From Auriscalpium vulgare (lineage: Eukaryota > Basidiomycota > Agaricomycetes > Russulales > Auriscalpiaceae): DNA of 64,000 nt. The stretch spans positions 124,001 through 188,000 of the forward strand of contig JAHBBC010000026.1 in the NCBI GenBank assembly GCA_019915015.1, given 5' to 3'. Shown piece after piece: positions 1 to 10,641 of this stretch (position 1 is its first letter; every line of letters starts with the position of its first letter). The notes under the pieces were generated by a model, which did not search any database, was not told the origin of the DNA, and was given only the letters and a program-made list of their open reading frames with translations. A program made the position numbers and the translations under genes.

Positions 1-59
1 CACCCCTATATGATCCCGCCTCGCTTGGAGTCCGCTACGACGAGTGCGCCAGACAAATC

Positions 60-1897
60 ATGCAAGAATCATCGCTTTCCTACGACAGACAGGCGTTGTA
101 CTATGCTGCGCGGATATATACCGCCAACGAACGTATCCGTGCTTTGCCGCTCTCTCACCGCACCCCATACTACAACCTCTATGCGAACGAAGTGGTGCGT
201 CTCACATCATGTCTTTCCATCTCCAACTCATCCATATGTTACAGCTTACCGCGCTGCGATATGTATCGAGCCTCACACGAGGTACCAACTTCCCAGAAAT
301 CATCATCAGAGCCCAAGCCGCTCTCCTGCAAGCGCCTACAAACGGCGCACAGGCGTGGTCTTTCGACCCTTCCGACGTCGAAATCGGCTTCTATGAGGTC
401 GAGTACGCCGGGTATCGTTTTGCAGACGACTGGTGGAATGAATGTGCGTCGCATCTTGCCGTCATTGTCTGCGCGGCATTCATGCTCTCACTTAGCGGAC
501 ACTGCTGCGCGGAATCGCTCTGCTCAGTTGAATGTGACCAAAGACGCCATCGTGGATGCGTACAGGCGTCCGGATACTGTGCCGACAAGCGTCAATATAC
601 AGCATATGCCTTCGCCGATGTCGACCCCTATTTCTCTTGCACCCAGTCACTCTACTCCCTCGCCTGCTCTGCCAAATCACCATGCTTTTCGAAATGCAGT
701 CAATCCACGCATCCCGTCGCCAAGTCAGCCTGCTCCAATATTGTCGGCCGAGCGCAAGCGTGTCCACAACGGCGACCACGACAACTCCGCCGAGGACAGC
801 ACTCACGCACCGAGCGCAACGAAACGGCCGCGGGGGCGGCCGCGGAAGAGCGAAGCACGGCCAGCGAGCAAGATCATCTTCGTCCATCGCCGCCTGGATC
901 AATACGAAGGCGAATCAGAGCTGCCCGCCGATGCGATCATCGTGCGCATCAACTCCAGCAGGTATCTCGTCGGCTTGTCGTCTTCTGCTCGCAATATCGT
1001 GCGTGTAATATGATGTTCGTTCTACTTTGTTTGTTGATCGTTTGACAGGCGCAGTGTGAGGCGTGCAACGCTGCTGGGGCAGCATGTTTCAAAGGGCCGA
1101 ATGAGGCCTGCACACTGTGCTCGCTACGAAAGCGGCCGTGCAAGCAATTAGCCCTTGCTACCCATGCAGAGACTCTTCAAGACAACGCACGCGCGCAGAA
1201 AAGCAATAGAATATTGGATTACTTTGACAAGCTTCCGGATACTAGCGGTGAGGGTCACGCTCACGTTTCCACTCACCGTTCCTAAACGTAGTATTTGCAT
1301 CCATAGCTGCCGCCAGCGGCATCAAGCCAGGGATCCTGATCGGGCAGGGTGCCCAAGAATTCGCACCGCGCCGCCTGACGTATACACACGAGCGCGGCGG
1401 GCTCCCGCGCGACACCGTCGTCGTCATTGTCAAGCAGGGCCAGCCTGCAGAAGTCATCGAGTACGCAGTGGGGCTGTATTCCCAGAATCAGAGCTCAGTA
1501 CGCCCGTCCTCCGCGTCGTCGCCGTTTTTCAGACTCACGTCGTTGCAGACCGCGTGTATGCAGTGCGCGGAGCGCAATGTGCCGTGCTTTCCGGGCCCGG
1601 GCGATGCGTGCACGTTGTGTGTGCTGCACGATGAGCCGTGTGCGGTAAGCGGGGCGGCAGATCTGCGGCTGGTAGACGTGCTGATTGTGTGTCCAGATTT
1701 TTGTGCACGATGATATGGAGGACACTACCTCGAAGGCCGACCTCGAGCTGAGACGCTCCGCCTGCCCCCGCCAATCCACAGCATCATGCGCAAGGTGCAC
1801 GCGGACTTCCACGTACTGCCGACCCTCGCCGCGCCGTGCAAGGACGGGCTGTATGTCGTCCCCAAGGGGCACTTTGTTCTCGCGTTGCGCGCTGTAA
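60..1897 (+). CDS. Shortened gene 1: AT-hook protein with two Zn2Cys6-like cassettes
   Basis: Exons by comparison with the full gene at 35044: 60-194, 245-443, 496-998, 1049-1247, 1307-1497, 1549-1644, 1697-1897, all with GT-AG introns and consistent phases, giving about 507 aa. It keeps the N-terminal region, the AT-hook (core RPRGRPRK, near residue 225) and two six-cysteine clusters (near residues 282-310 and 412-440). Homology to the full gene ends in exon 7 just after the shared gacctcgagctgagacg, so cassettes C and D and the coiled-coil tail are missing. The C-terminal ~45 residues are unrelated and depend on a 1-base C-run difference from copy 2. A truncated but possibly expressed copy; function unknown, nuclear DNA binding inferred. 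Confidence 0.65.
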
Positions 1898-2217
1898 GCC
1901 AGCGAGACCCGACGCTGCGATGTGCATCGCTGTCGATGCGGGCGCCGCTGCCTAGCGCGTGGATCCCAGCGGCCACCCGCCTCGCGCCCGCCCTCGCGGA
2001 CCTAGACTCGCGGTCAGATGGGATCGCGGGCGGCAGCCCGCCATGCTGCAGCACTTACTCTCGCAGTGACGGCACACGGACAACGGTGCGCCTCGCGTGC
2101 GCGGACGCCGCTATTGTGCAGAGCATCCTGCCTTCGGTGCTCCAAGACAGGCCCTGGCACGGCCAGCGATCAGACCGTGACGAAGGCGGTGGAAAGGGGC
2201 GAGCAGTCAACGGTTAA

Positions 2218-3284
2218 CAACTTTACATTGAGGGACTATGTACATAGTGCATCGCTACACACTAACAACACCACAATTGTGCCAAATCATAAGTACTCGA
2301 GGATACTGCGATCAAATAGAATGAAGAACAAGAATGTCACAACCTACAAATGAAAAGCGGCGCCGAAATGTATAACCCTACAAACATATGGGGACGTCTA
2401 CTGTATATGACAAAATAACAGTGCGCTCAAGAGCATTCACAGACGTGACAAATAGGAGTAAGTATGGTAAAATACCGACATGCAAGCCCGCTGTCGCTGC
2501 GGTCGGCAGCTATGCGCAGCGGCCTAAGTAGCCCGCTACGACAAGCATGGCCCATCATCAGCGTCAGACCACGACAGATATGGCAGAACAACATACCGGC
2601 AAAGACAATCCCAACGAGGGATGGCGCGGAAGAGCGGGAAGAAGAGGGAGCGGCGACGACGAATGGCGTGGGCTAGAGGGAGAGCGGGAAAAGGCGAGGG
2701 CCAGAGAGAGAGACGGCGGGGGAAAAGCTGATGCTTTCGAACGCCCGCGCCGCTGTGATTTATACGTTGCGACCCCGCGGACATCCCCGCCGGGTAATGT
2801 GACACGCCCACCCCGAAACATGAAACATAGCAGCACTTACGTCTCTGTGTGAACGTCGAGCTGAGGGACTCGGCCCTTCCAGCATCGCGGCAGTTCGCAT
2901 CGCCCGGATTTAAACCGTATTCCCGTCATCCGAAAGAAAACGCCGGCCGACCGCGAGCAGCATTCCAGCAAGTCGGGAGTCGATGTTGCTACATTATAGG
3001 ATCGTCGGTGTGGTTGATGCGAAGGGCGCGCGCGATGGAGATGTGAATTTAGACGGAGATGAAGGGCAACCGCCCGGACGGCGCGATGGATTCAGTAATT
3101 CCGCGCATGCGGGGGACCATGAGCCCACGGAACGGCGCGACGTCCTGCAAGCAGCGTTGCGCGGTCGGCGGCAATGCGGAGGAGCACGCCCGCGTTCTGA
3201 ACGAGGCAACCGACCACCGCGACGGCTGTCAATGCTGGACCGAAAATTTCGAGCTGCGGGGCAGACGGTACATCAGCGCGATGG
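2218..3284. other. No gene identified (unit copy 1)
   Basis: AT-richer sequence without a convincing reading frame at 2218-2540, followed by a low-complexity Arg/Glu/Gly-biased stretch at 2550-2850 open on both strands, which looks compositional rather than coding. The same holds for 24699-25765 in copy 2. Confidence 0.5.
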
Positions 3285-5422
3285 CTACTGCTGAACGCTC
3301 TGAGGAAAGAGAAAGGACGCCCCATAGATTGCCAATAAGATGTCAGGGCGCGGATCCCACACGAGGCTCTCGTCATCGACCCTCGCCGTTGTTGCGCCGA
3401 GCGCGCCGTTCCCGATACAGCGCTGCATCCAAGTCAGCACGCAAATAATACCTGAAAGGACACCGGCAGAATTGCGAGACCGCAAGGGTCTGAACTTTAT
3501 TCTGCGATCGCGCCGCAAGGCCTCACTGGGAAAGGAAGCATATGAGTATTTCTGGATGAAAAGAAACGGGGCGACGAACCTGCAAATCGGCGAGACGCGT
3601 TGGGACGGCGTTTCGTCGATGTGACAGCACTGAGCAGCTGGACCGCACAAGCTCCCTGCACCGCCGAGTGCTACGTGCAAATCGGCAGCTAGAACGTCGC
3701 GCATGGAAGGCAGGTCGCGCGGGTTCACTTGCTCCATCGAGGACCGCGGCTGCCGATTTGTCTGCCCATCGCCGGAGCTCCGCCGGACGCGTACCACTCG
3801 CGCGCTCGACGGCACAAGTGAAGACTTACCAGGAGTTGAAAGGAAATGCCTTGCGGCTAACGCACGCTCGAGCGTGAACGCAGCAAGCATCGGCGATTTT
3901 ATTGCCCAGACATTGCGAGGGAGTGGCGGAGCGGCGCTCACCAGTATCTCAATGCAGTGCTGGGACCGCCCCGAAGCTGAGGCTGTAGGGTGCCCTCGTC
4001 TGGGCCCTTACTTATCTGCGCTCCACGTACAGCCGCGCTCTCCATACACACGGCGTAATCACATCTGTGCAGGTGGAGAACGGGGACAACCCATTCTCGG
4101 CACCTTGCAGCGGATGTGCTTGCAGTGGAGGAAGGGGCGGCGCTACGCGGAGACTGAGGTGCGGACGAGGAGGACGGTCTGATATCGGCGGCGAAGCGGC
4201 GAGCCGGTTGGACGAGGCATCCTGCGCACAGAGTTACAAACGGCCGCCTGTGTCTACGCATGGATGTCCGATTCGACGTGGTGCGTACCTGGAGTGATGA
4301 TGGCGGTCGTCGGAGCACTATGTACACATTTGCGCGGCCTCTACATGATACCATAGTCGGTGCAAGAGTACAATGACTGGACTGGACACGCACCAGGGTG
4401 GTAGCAGCGGAAAGAGCGACGGCTGCGCTCGCTCGCGTTGGTGTTCTGCACCATCGCGCGCGCATGAGGGCTGGTAAGAGATCGTAAATGAGCTCTTAGC
4501 ACACATTTCACAGGACTGGGGCGCACCTGCAGCTTCGTGTACGTATCCCGCTCGATTATCAGCAGCCGGACGACCGAGGTATGCGCGACAAAGATGAGCC
4601 GAGGTCGCGCTCGTTGAGAGGCACTGTTTGCGGCCACTTGAGGTGACAACCGCGCTCCAGCACACGCGTTTAGCACCCTTTGGCGCAACGAGAATTAGAT
4701 CAATTGCGCTGCATAGATTGGACAGGATGGCGCACCGAGTCTACCAAGGTGTATGCGCGATGATTCGTACAGGGCGGCCGGTGAACGTGATGCGCTGGGG
4801 GCAGTACGAACGCGTTAAGCAGGAAGGAATGCTGGACGCGCGACCAACTCGTTGCAGGCCGCGTTCTGATTCAGATGTATTGAGTCAGATGGCGCATGGA
4901 TGGATCATAGCCGGCGCACGAAGCTCGGGGAGGATGTGCAGTGGGCGTATGCGCGTTGATTTGGACCGGCGTGACGTGGATGTGGATGCTGGGCAGCCTA
5001 CCGGCGTGCAGGCTGCGATCTAGGTCGACGTCGTCATTGATTGCTGCGCCTGCCTTGATGAGCAGCCGTGCCTGCGACGCCGGATAGTAAGCCAACAGGC
5101 ATGTTCAACCACGGTCAGAGACTCACTTGTGTGCGTTCTTAGCGCAAAGCCGTCGTGTTGCTCGCCCATATCGAATGATCTGCCCGCACGCGTGAGATTG
5201 CAGGACGCGGGGATTAAGAGCATCACGAGGATATGGGGACAGTGTGTCAAGAAAGAGAAAGTGGAAAAGACGACGGGCGTGTAGACGAGTAACTGCGGTG
5301 GACGCGCGGGGTAAAAGAGCGCGAGAGTGCAAGTTGCGCGCGCCGTGGTCACAAGGCGCTGGCGACTTGGCTCGCTCGACGACTTGGCTCACGCGCGCCA
5401 TGGGCACAGTCGACTGCGACAC
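3285..5422 (-). other. Unresolved minus-strand gene-like region with ankyrin-like fragment
   Basis: Several minus-strand segments look spliced: donors such as gtgagc at 3941 and gtaagt near 3827, and an open segment at about 3560-3730 with non-random composition. At 5020-5072 (minus) the translation ARLLIKAGAAINDD resembles the second helix and loop of an ankyrin repeat. I could not join these into one consistent exon chain, so this may be a decayed gene. It is repeated at about 25766-27903 in copy 2. No function is assigned. Confidence 0.2.
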
Positions 5423-5705
5423 TAAGTGTATGCAATACTTTCTGCTTCAAAAATACTCATGCAGCAACCTATCCAGACAGACTTCCGACGACGTGCCCCT
5501 TGCTCTCCCGGCGCTTTCGCAAAGCTTCAGCTGCCTGCTTACAATCTTGCGTGGATCTGGCTGCATCGCGGCGGCCTCGGACATGGATGCGCATGGGAAT
5601 ATTGCCAGGCCAGGCCGAAAATCAATCATGTCAAGGGCGGAATTATGATCGCACCTTGTGCGTCAAGATCCTCGACTCTCAAAAGGTAACTCGGCACAAA
5701 CCCCC

Positions 5706-5776
5706 GCATCATTCAAAGGGTGACAAGAATGGCTCCAAGGCTCTGGAGGCATTCCTGGCACCCTTTGAGTGATGCT
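5706..5776. repeat. Imperfect 71-nt hairpin (unit copy 1)
   Basis: GCATCATTCAAAGGGTG on the left pairs with CACCCTTTGAGTGATGC on the right, and pairing continues inward with a few mismatches to about 30 bases per arm. It lies downstream of an open stretch and upstream of a gene-poor segment. Role unknown; a small inverted-repeat element or an RNA hairpin are both possible. Confidence 0.6.
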
Positions 5777-6239
5777 GAGGTATCCCGGGGATTCTGTAAA
5801 ATCATTGAGTAGTCCCTCTGCATTGCTGAAGCCATGCAGCGTGCACAGATATTGTGATCGGCACCCTTGCCAACCCCCTCCCAGCCTCACTTTGGGCCCC
5901 GGTTATCTGATCCACCGGGAAATGAAGGCCAGGCTTACCAATTTCCAATCGGTCGCCACCTCGGATTGTGACAGCTATTACTCCTTTCCCTGTCAGTAAG
6001 CTTCAATTCACCTGTCCTCGAAAACGTATTCGGCTCCTAGTTCCATGGGAACCGGGGCCCACTTCCCATCCGCACAGGTCCGCCCCCGTCCACCCCTCGC
6101 ACACGCACGTCCAATTGAACTCTCCTCTATACCACCACCATCGATCCACCGCCTTTCTGTCGACCTCATTGCGACTGCCCGCGTTCGTATCTCTTGACCA
6201 CGTCGTGAGTGCTTTTCTTCTGAACGTTCATATTTGATC

Positions 6240-9200
6240 AAAGGCTCACATGTGCTCTAGGGAGCCTCCAGCTCTCATTGTGCGCGTCAGAGGTCATCGA
6301 ACGCGGAAACCAGACGACGCGCGCCTCGCGTGTGAAAAAGCCGACGTCGGTCCGACGACGACTCGAGTCACTCAGCACCAACCTCGATCAGTATCCCGCT
6401 GGCGACACCAGCATTCCTTCTACCTACGTCGGACTCTCTACTTCAACCTCTCATGAAAATGCGGGCTCGAGCGCCTTGCTCTGCTGGCACATTGTGAGCA
6501 TATTCATACCCTTCTTCGCGCTTGAAGTTGATCTGACGACGGACGCTCATTCTTCTGAAGCTCGGAATTCGTCAATTCTGCCCTCTTTACGACAGCGGGG
6601 CAAATCTCGCCGTGAGTCGTGCCGAACACGTGTCTTTGCGCCTTGCAGAGACGTGCGATCATATCGATGACCGCGGATCGTTTGAGATCGCACGACTGAG
6701 TCTTTGCGCGGAACAGATGGCTGGTTAGTATATTGTTCTCCTTCTTCTGCCCCTAGAGCCCGCCTAATAGTCCGGCTTCTGTAGCGCCGAGATTCTCCCC
6801 TGCAACTCGAGACGCGCACTCCGAGCTCAAGCGGCGGACCTGGCGAGCAGCGACATCGAGGCGGCGAGCGGGAGCAGCGCCGCACTTGCGATGGTAACGT
6901 CCTTCTTGCGAACAGCTGCAGGCCGCCTGCGTCCCTTGCCACTGTCGCGCTCAGACCCAGAGCATGCGGGTACAGAGGAAGCTCAGAGTCGTTCAAGTCG
7001 AAACAGAAAAAGCCGACGTCGGACCGACGACTCGAGTCGCTCAGCACCGTCACCTCGGTCAGTATCCCGCTGGCGACACCAGCGTTCCTTCTACCTACGT
7101 CGGACTCTCTACTTCAAACTCTCGTGGCAATGCGGACTCGAGCGCCTTGCTCTGCTGGCACATGTGAGCATCTTCATACCCATTCTTCTCGCTTGAAGTT
7201 AATCTGACGACCGACGCTCTTCTTTTGAAGCTCGGATCTCGTCAATTCTGCCCTCTTTACGACAGCGGGGCAAATTTTGCCGCGAGTCGTGCCGAACACA
7301 TGTCTTTGCGCGCGCGCTGCAGGATCATATCGATGACCGCGGATCGTTTGAGATCGCAGGACTGAGTGCTTGCGCAGAACACAGATGGCAGGTTAGTATA
7401 TTGTTCTCCTTGTTCTGCCCCTTGAGCCCGCCTAACAGCCCCGTCTTCCACAGCGCCGAGAGTTTCCCGTCCAACACGACACGCGCACTCCGAGCTCGAG
7501 CGGCGGACCTGGCGAGCAGCGACATCGAGGCGGCAAGCGGGAGCAGCGCCGCAATCGCGATGGCAACGTCCTTCTTGCGAACAGCTGCAGGCCGCCTGCC
7601 TCCCTTGCCGCTGTCGCGCCCAGACCTGGAGTATGCGGGTACAGAGGAAGCTCAGCGTCGTGCAAGTCGAAAGAGACCCTTGCGCGCGCGCGCGCTGAAG
7701 AGACATTTCCTCGACATCGCGACTTACGAGTGAGTATTCGCGTGTGCTCTTATCTTTCACAGTATCCTCACGGTTCTCTCGCGACAGCTATGCTCCTTCT
7801 GCCAAAGATTTACGACCACGATGCCTGTGCCGTGCCGTATCTACGTCGTCGTCCTAGTCTTCTCCAGGACACGCGCCTTCTGCTATGGACGGTATCAACA
7901 TACTTTCAACAAGATGCACACGGGCGTTTAATCACACCTGGTACGTGTGTTGTCTGTTAAGCGTATCGTAGCAGTAACTAATCAATGAATCAAACAGAAA
8001 ACGGGCTACTGTACCCAGGTTGAAGACACGGCCCGACGGACGGGCGGCACTCGCTACTGCACGCACGCCTGACACCGCCCCCATTGAGTCTGCACGCACG
8101 CAGTGGTCCTCCGCAGGTTATGCGGTCGAGCGCACGGCGTTCGAGTGCTCTAACCGCGCTTTCTCCGACGATCCAGTCAGCGGAGCCGCGCCAACAACTG
8201 CTTACGCATCGTGCATGCGCAGAACAACGTGCCAACGGGATCAGGAGCGTCCGATATAAATGCACTCCTAGGTGCTTAGTGGAATGGTACGCAGTTTTGT
8301 TTTTCGAGCTTTCTGAGCCCAAAACTGACGCTCCATTGCAGTCCATGTCCGGCTACCCAGGCCGTAGACGTGCTCGCCTGGGCGCCCGACAGTCCGCAAG
8401 CACGCGCGGTGCCATTATCCCTTCACGAATTTCACCCTCCAACAGGCGCTGCGCGAGCCCGTGCTGTCCAGCAGCTCCCTCCCTCTCCTCCGTTCTGAAA
8501 ATTGTCAGCTTCCTCCAATTCGAGCGCATTCAAGGGTCCCCAAGTCTCGGCGTTTGCTGTGGCTTTCATTGCGCCGGCGGGTCTGTCCCGATCGTCAAGT
8601 CCCAGCGCACGGACGCTCTATCGCTACATGCGTGCCGCAGCGCCGCATCATCTCTGAATCCGACAGCCGCTCGATCCATGCCCACTTCCCTGTCAGCGGC
8701 CAGCTGAGGTCTCTCGAAAACCACGACGAGCGCCCTCGAGGAGGCTTCTGCCTTGTGAGTTGTTCTTGACAAGGACCAGCAAGCTTACTCATTCCTGAAC
8801 AACAGTGCGTGCTTTCAGTCGTCGCGGGCGCAGTGTACTAGTCGCTTCGCCGTAAGGTGACGCCACATGCATACAGGGTCCGTCGTCCGTCGTTCAAGCA
8901 CAAGCAGCACAGGCCTCGTGCCGCACGTCAAGTCGTTCAACAATCGGACCGCAGATCGTGCACGCGCGTAGCACACGCGGCCCAAACGGTGCCTCTCATG
9001 CATCCACGGAGAATCTGCCGCCGCCGCTCGCTGAAGCGGCTGTCCAGGTCCGGCGGGACGATCGACAACGACGACCGGCACCTGGAGAGTCGCCGCCAAC
9101 CTTTCCACTGCCACAAAGCCCACGTGCGCCGTGTCGATCGCGCTGCTATCCATCCTGTGCGCTGTTTCTTCGACGCACGCTTCTGTATCGTGAGTTTGTT

Positions 9201-10640
9201 CCACATCCTTGCCGGCAACTCACTCATTTTCATGTATCAGTGCATGCGCTACACATAACCGATCACACAAGGTGCATTTTCATGCGCAGGCATGGCGCAC
9301 GCCGATGGTGCCTGTGACAGCGAGCACTCCATGCGTTCGTTGTCCGTCACGTCCTGTGTAGGCACTGTGCACGCCACGCCGCACTGAGACTTCGTCCTCG
9401 CCCGCGTTGCATGCCGCCGACTCCCGCCGCACAGCCTGCGCACGGACCATCCGCAGTGTGTGGGCGGCCCAGGTCCATCGCAGGCGAACATGCCGCAAGC
9501 GTCGCCTCACGTGCCGGCAAATGCATCGCCATTCAACGGCGCGCTCTTCCCTCAGCTGTCGGGTACTCCGCCCCAGCGTCCCGGCAGTTCTCCCCGCAGC
9601 AGGCCATCTGTATGCTCACAGGCCCTCCACCGTTGGCTCAGGAACAGGAACGATTCACCGGTTCTGGCGGCAATACACGCAGCAGCACATGCCCGATACA
9701 AAGACAGAATGCTCGACTCCCTCATCGCTTTGCCTCTTGCTCGCGGACATGGCAAACGCCGACGCGTGGGTGCGACGTCGACACCGCGCTCTCGGCCGCC
9801 GTCGCAGCTAGCTCGCCACCGATCTACAAACGGCCAACTCCGTCCATTGCGCGCACGAAGGTTCCCAGCATGCATTTCGCCCCAGAATTGCCTGCGGACG
9901 ACGCCAGCCTCGCGACAGGGTCACACGGCATCCGCGCGTGGACCTCATTGTCGCTCACCTTCGCCGGCGCCGCCGCGGGTAACATGGCGGGTACGACGCC
10001 GCACTCCAGCGCGGGCGACTCGAGAAGCAGCAGCAGGCGTTCCCAGCCACAAATGACCTGCCGTGCAGGAAGTCCATGTCCACCGGCGACGACGCGCGCG
10101 GGCTTGATGCGTTCAAGTCGCGCGCCGAACGGGTCCAGAAGTCACGAGCGCGCGATGCAGCGCCCTGCGCAAAGTCGCTGTCAGGAATGTTTGCGCGTGC
10201 GTATCACCCTGAGCACAATCGTGCGATGTCTAATATTTTTGCAGTACAGTAACAGGCCGTGCCGTCGCCCCGACATCGAGCATCCGGCACATGTCTATGT
10301 GTGCAGACTCCGTCCTCGGCCCATCAACATGGCCCCGCGTCAGCATGCCACCTCCATCTCCATTAATGGCCGACTTGTGGTGCTTCCGTCCAGCGTGCTC
10401 AAACATCGTGAGTTTGTACTTTGATCTGTGGAGGGAACTTTCTCATTCTCTCGTTGTATCAGTAAGTGCGGCGCCGCAAAGACAACGTGCTCGAATGCCC
10501 CGTAGCATCGTCGGAGTCGCCGAGCACGACGTAGGCGCCCTGCGCAGCGCACCGCGCTCATGCGTCGACACTGTGCTCTCAGTGGCCATCGCAGCTATAC
10601 GTGCTCGCCACGGTCCACGGTCCTCTGCAAGACGCAGTTG
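6240..10640 (+). other. Unassigned spliced-looking region, plus strand (unit copy 1)
   Basis: There are open stretches between good splice signals: about 6260-6495, 6558-6720, 7440-7731 (ending ATYE at a gtgagt), 7761-7940 (ending TPG at gtacgt, with a ctaat branch site and aacag acceptor), 8341-8750, 8810-9180, 9391-10190 and 10250-10405. Frames do not join into one continuous product because several stretches need frameshifts. One part near 9900-9960 resembles the gene 1 cassette in a shifted frame. Probably a decayed or wrongly resolved paralogue; I do not recognise a family. Confidence 0.3.
6335..7675. repeat. Internal 672-bp tandem duplication (unit copy 1)
   Basis: Two diverged repeats start at aaaaagccgacgtcgg at 6335 and 7007. 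Each contains an open stretch ending in SSALLCWH, a gtgagc donor, an acceptor ending in gaag, a second exon-like stretch and a gttagt donor. The first repeat keeps an open second exon; the second has small indels that change frame. The right breakpoint of the chimeric block (unit 7139) falls inside the second repeat. Confidence 0.85.
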
Positions 10641-10641
10641 G

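Larger units (their letters stand above)
1..10640. repeat. 12.5-kb segmental unit, copy 1, left part
   Basis: Matches 22483-33124 almost base for base. By eye I see only a handful of differences: one C fewer or more in C-runs near 1747, 5497 and 6508, one G/A-type substitution near 3350 and one T missing near 10331. It starts at the window edge at a point equal to 22483, so the true left border is not visible. It stops at 10640, where the sequence jumps to material equal to position 399. It holds a shortened gene 1, a long stretch with no assignable gene, an internal 672-bp tandem duplication, and an unassigned spliced-looking region. Confidence 0.95.

Noticed and set aside
44..1045. 333-codon plus-strand frame overlapping gene 1 (also at 22526 and 35028)
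   Set aside because: It runs through introns and in another frame than the AT-hook and paralogue-supported exons; it is a shadow of gene 1.
9391..10424. Open frame of over 300 codons on the plus strand, repeated at 19391 and 31894
   Set aside because: A second overlapping frame on the same strand looks at least as protein-like, splice sites interrupt both, and no motif supports the long single frame.
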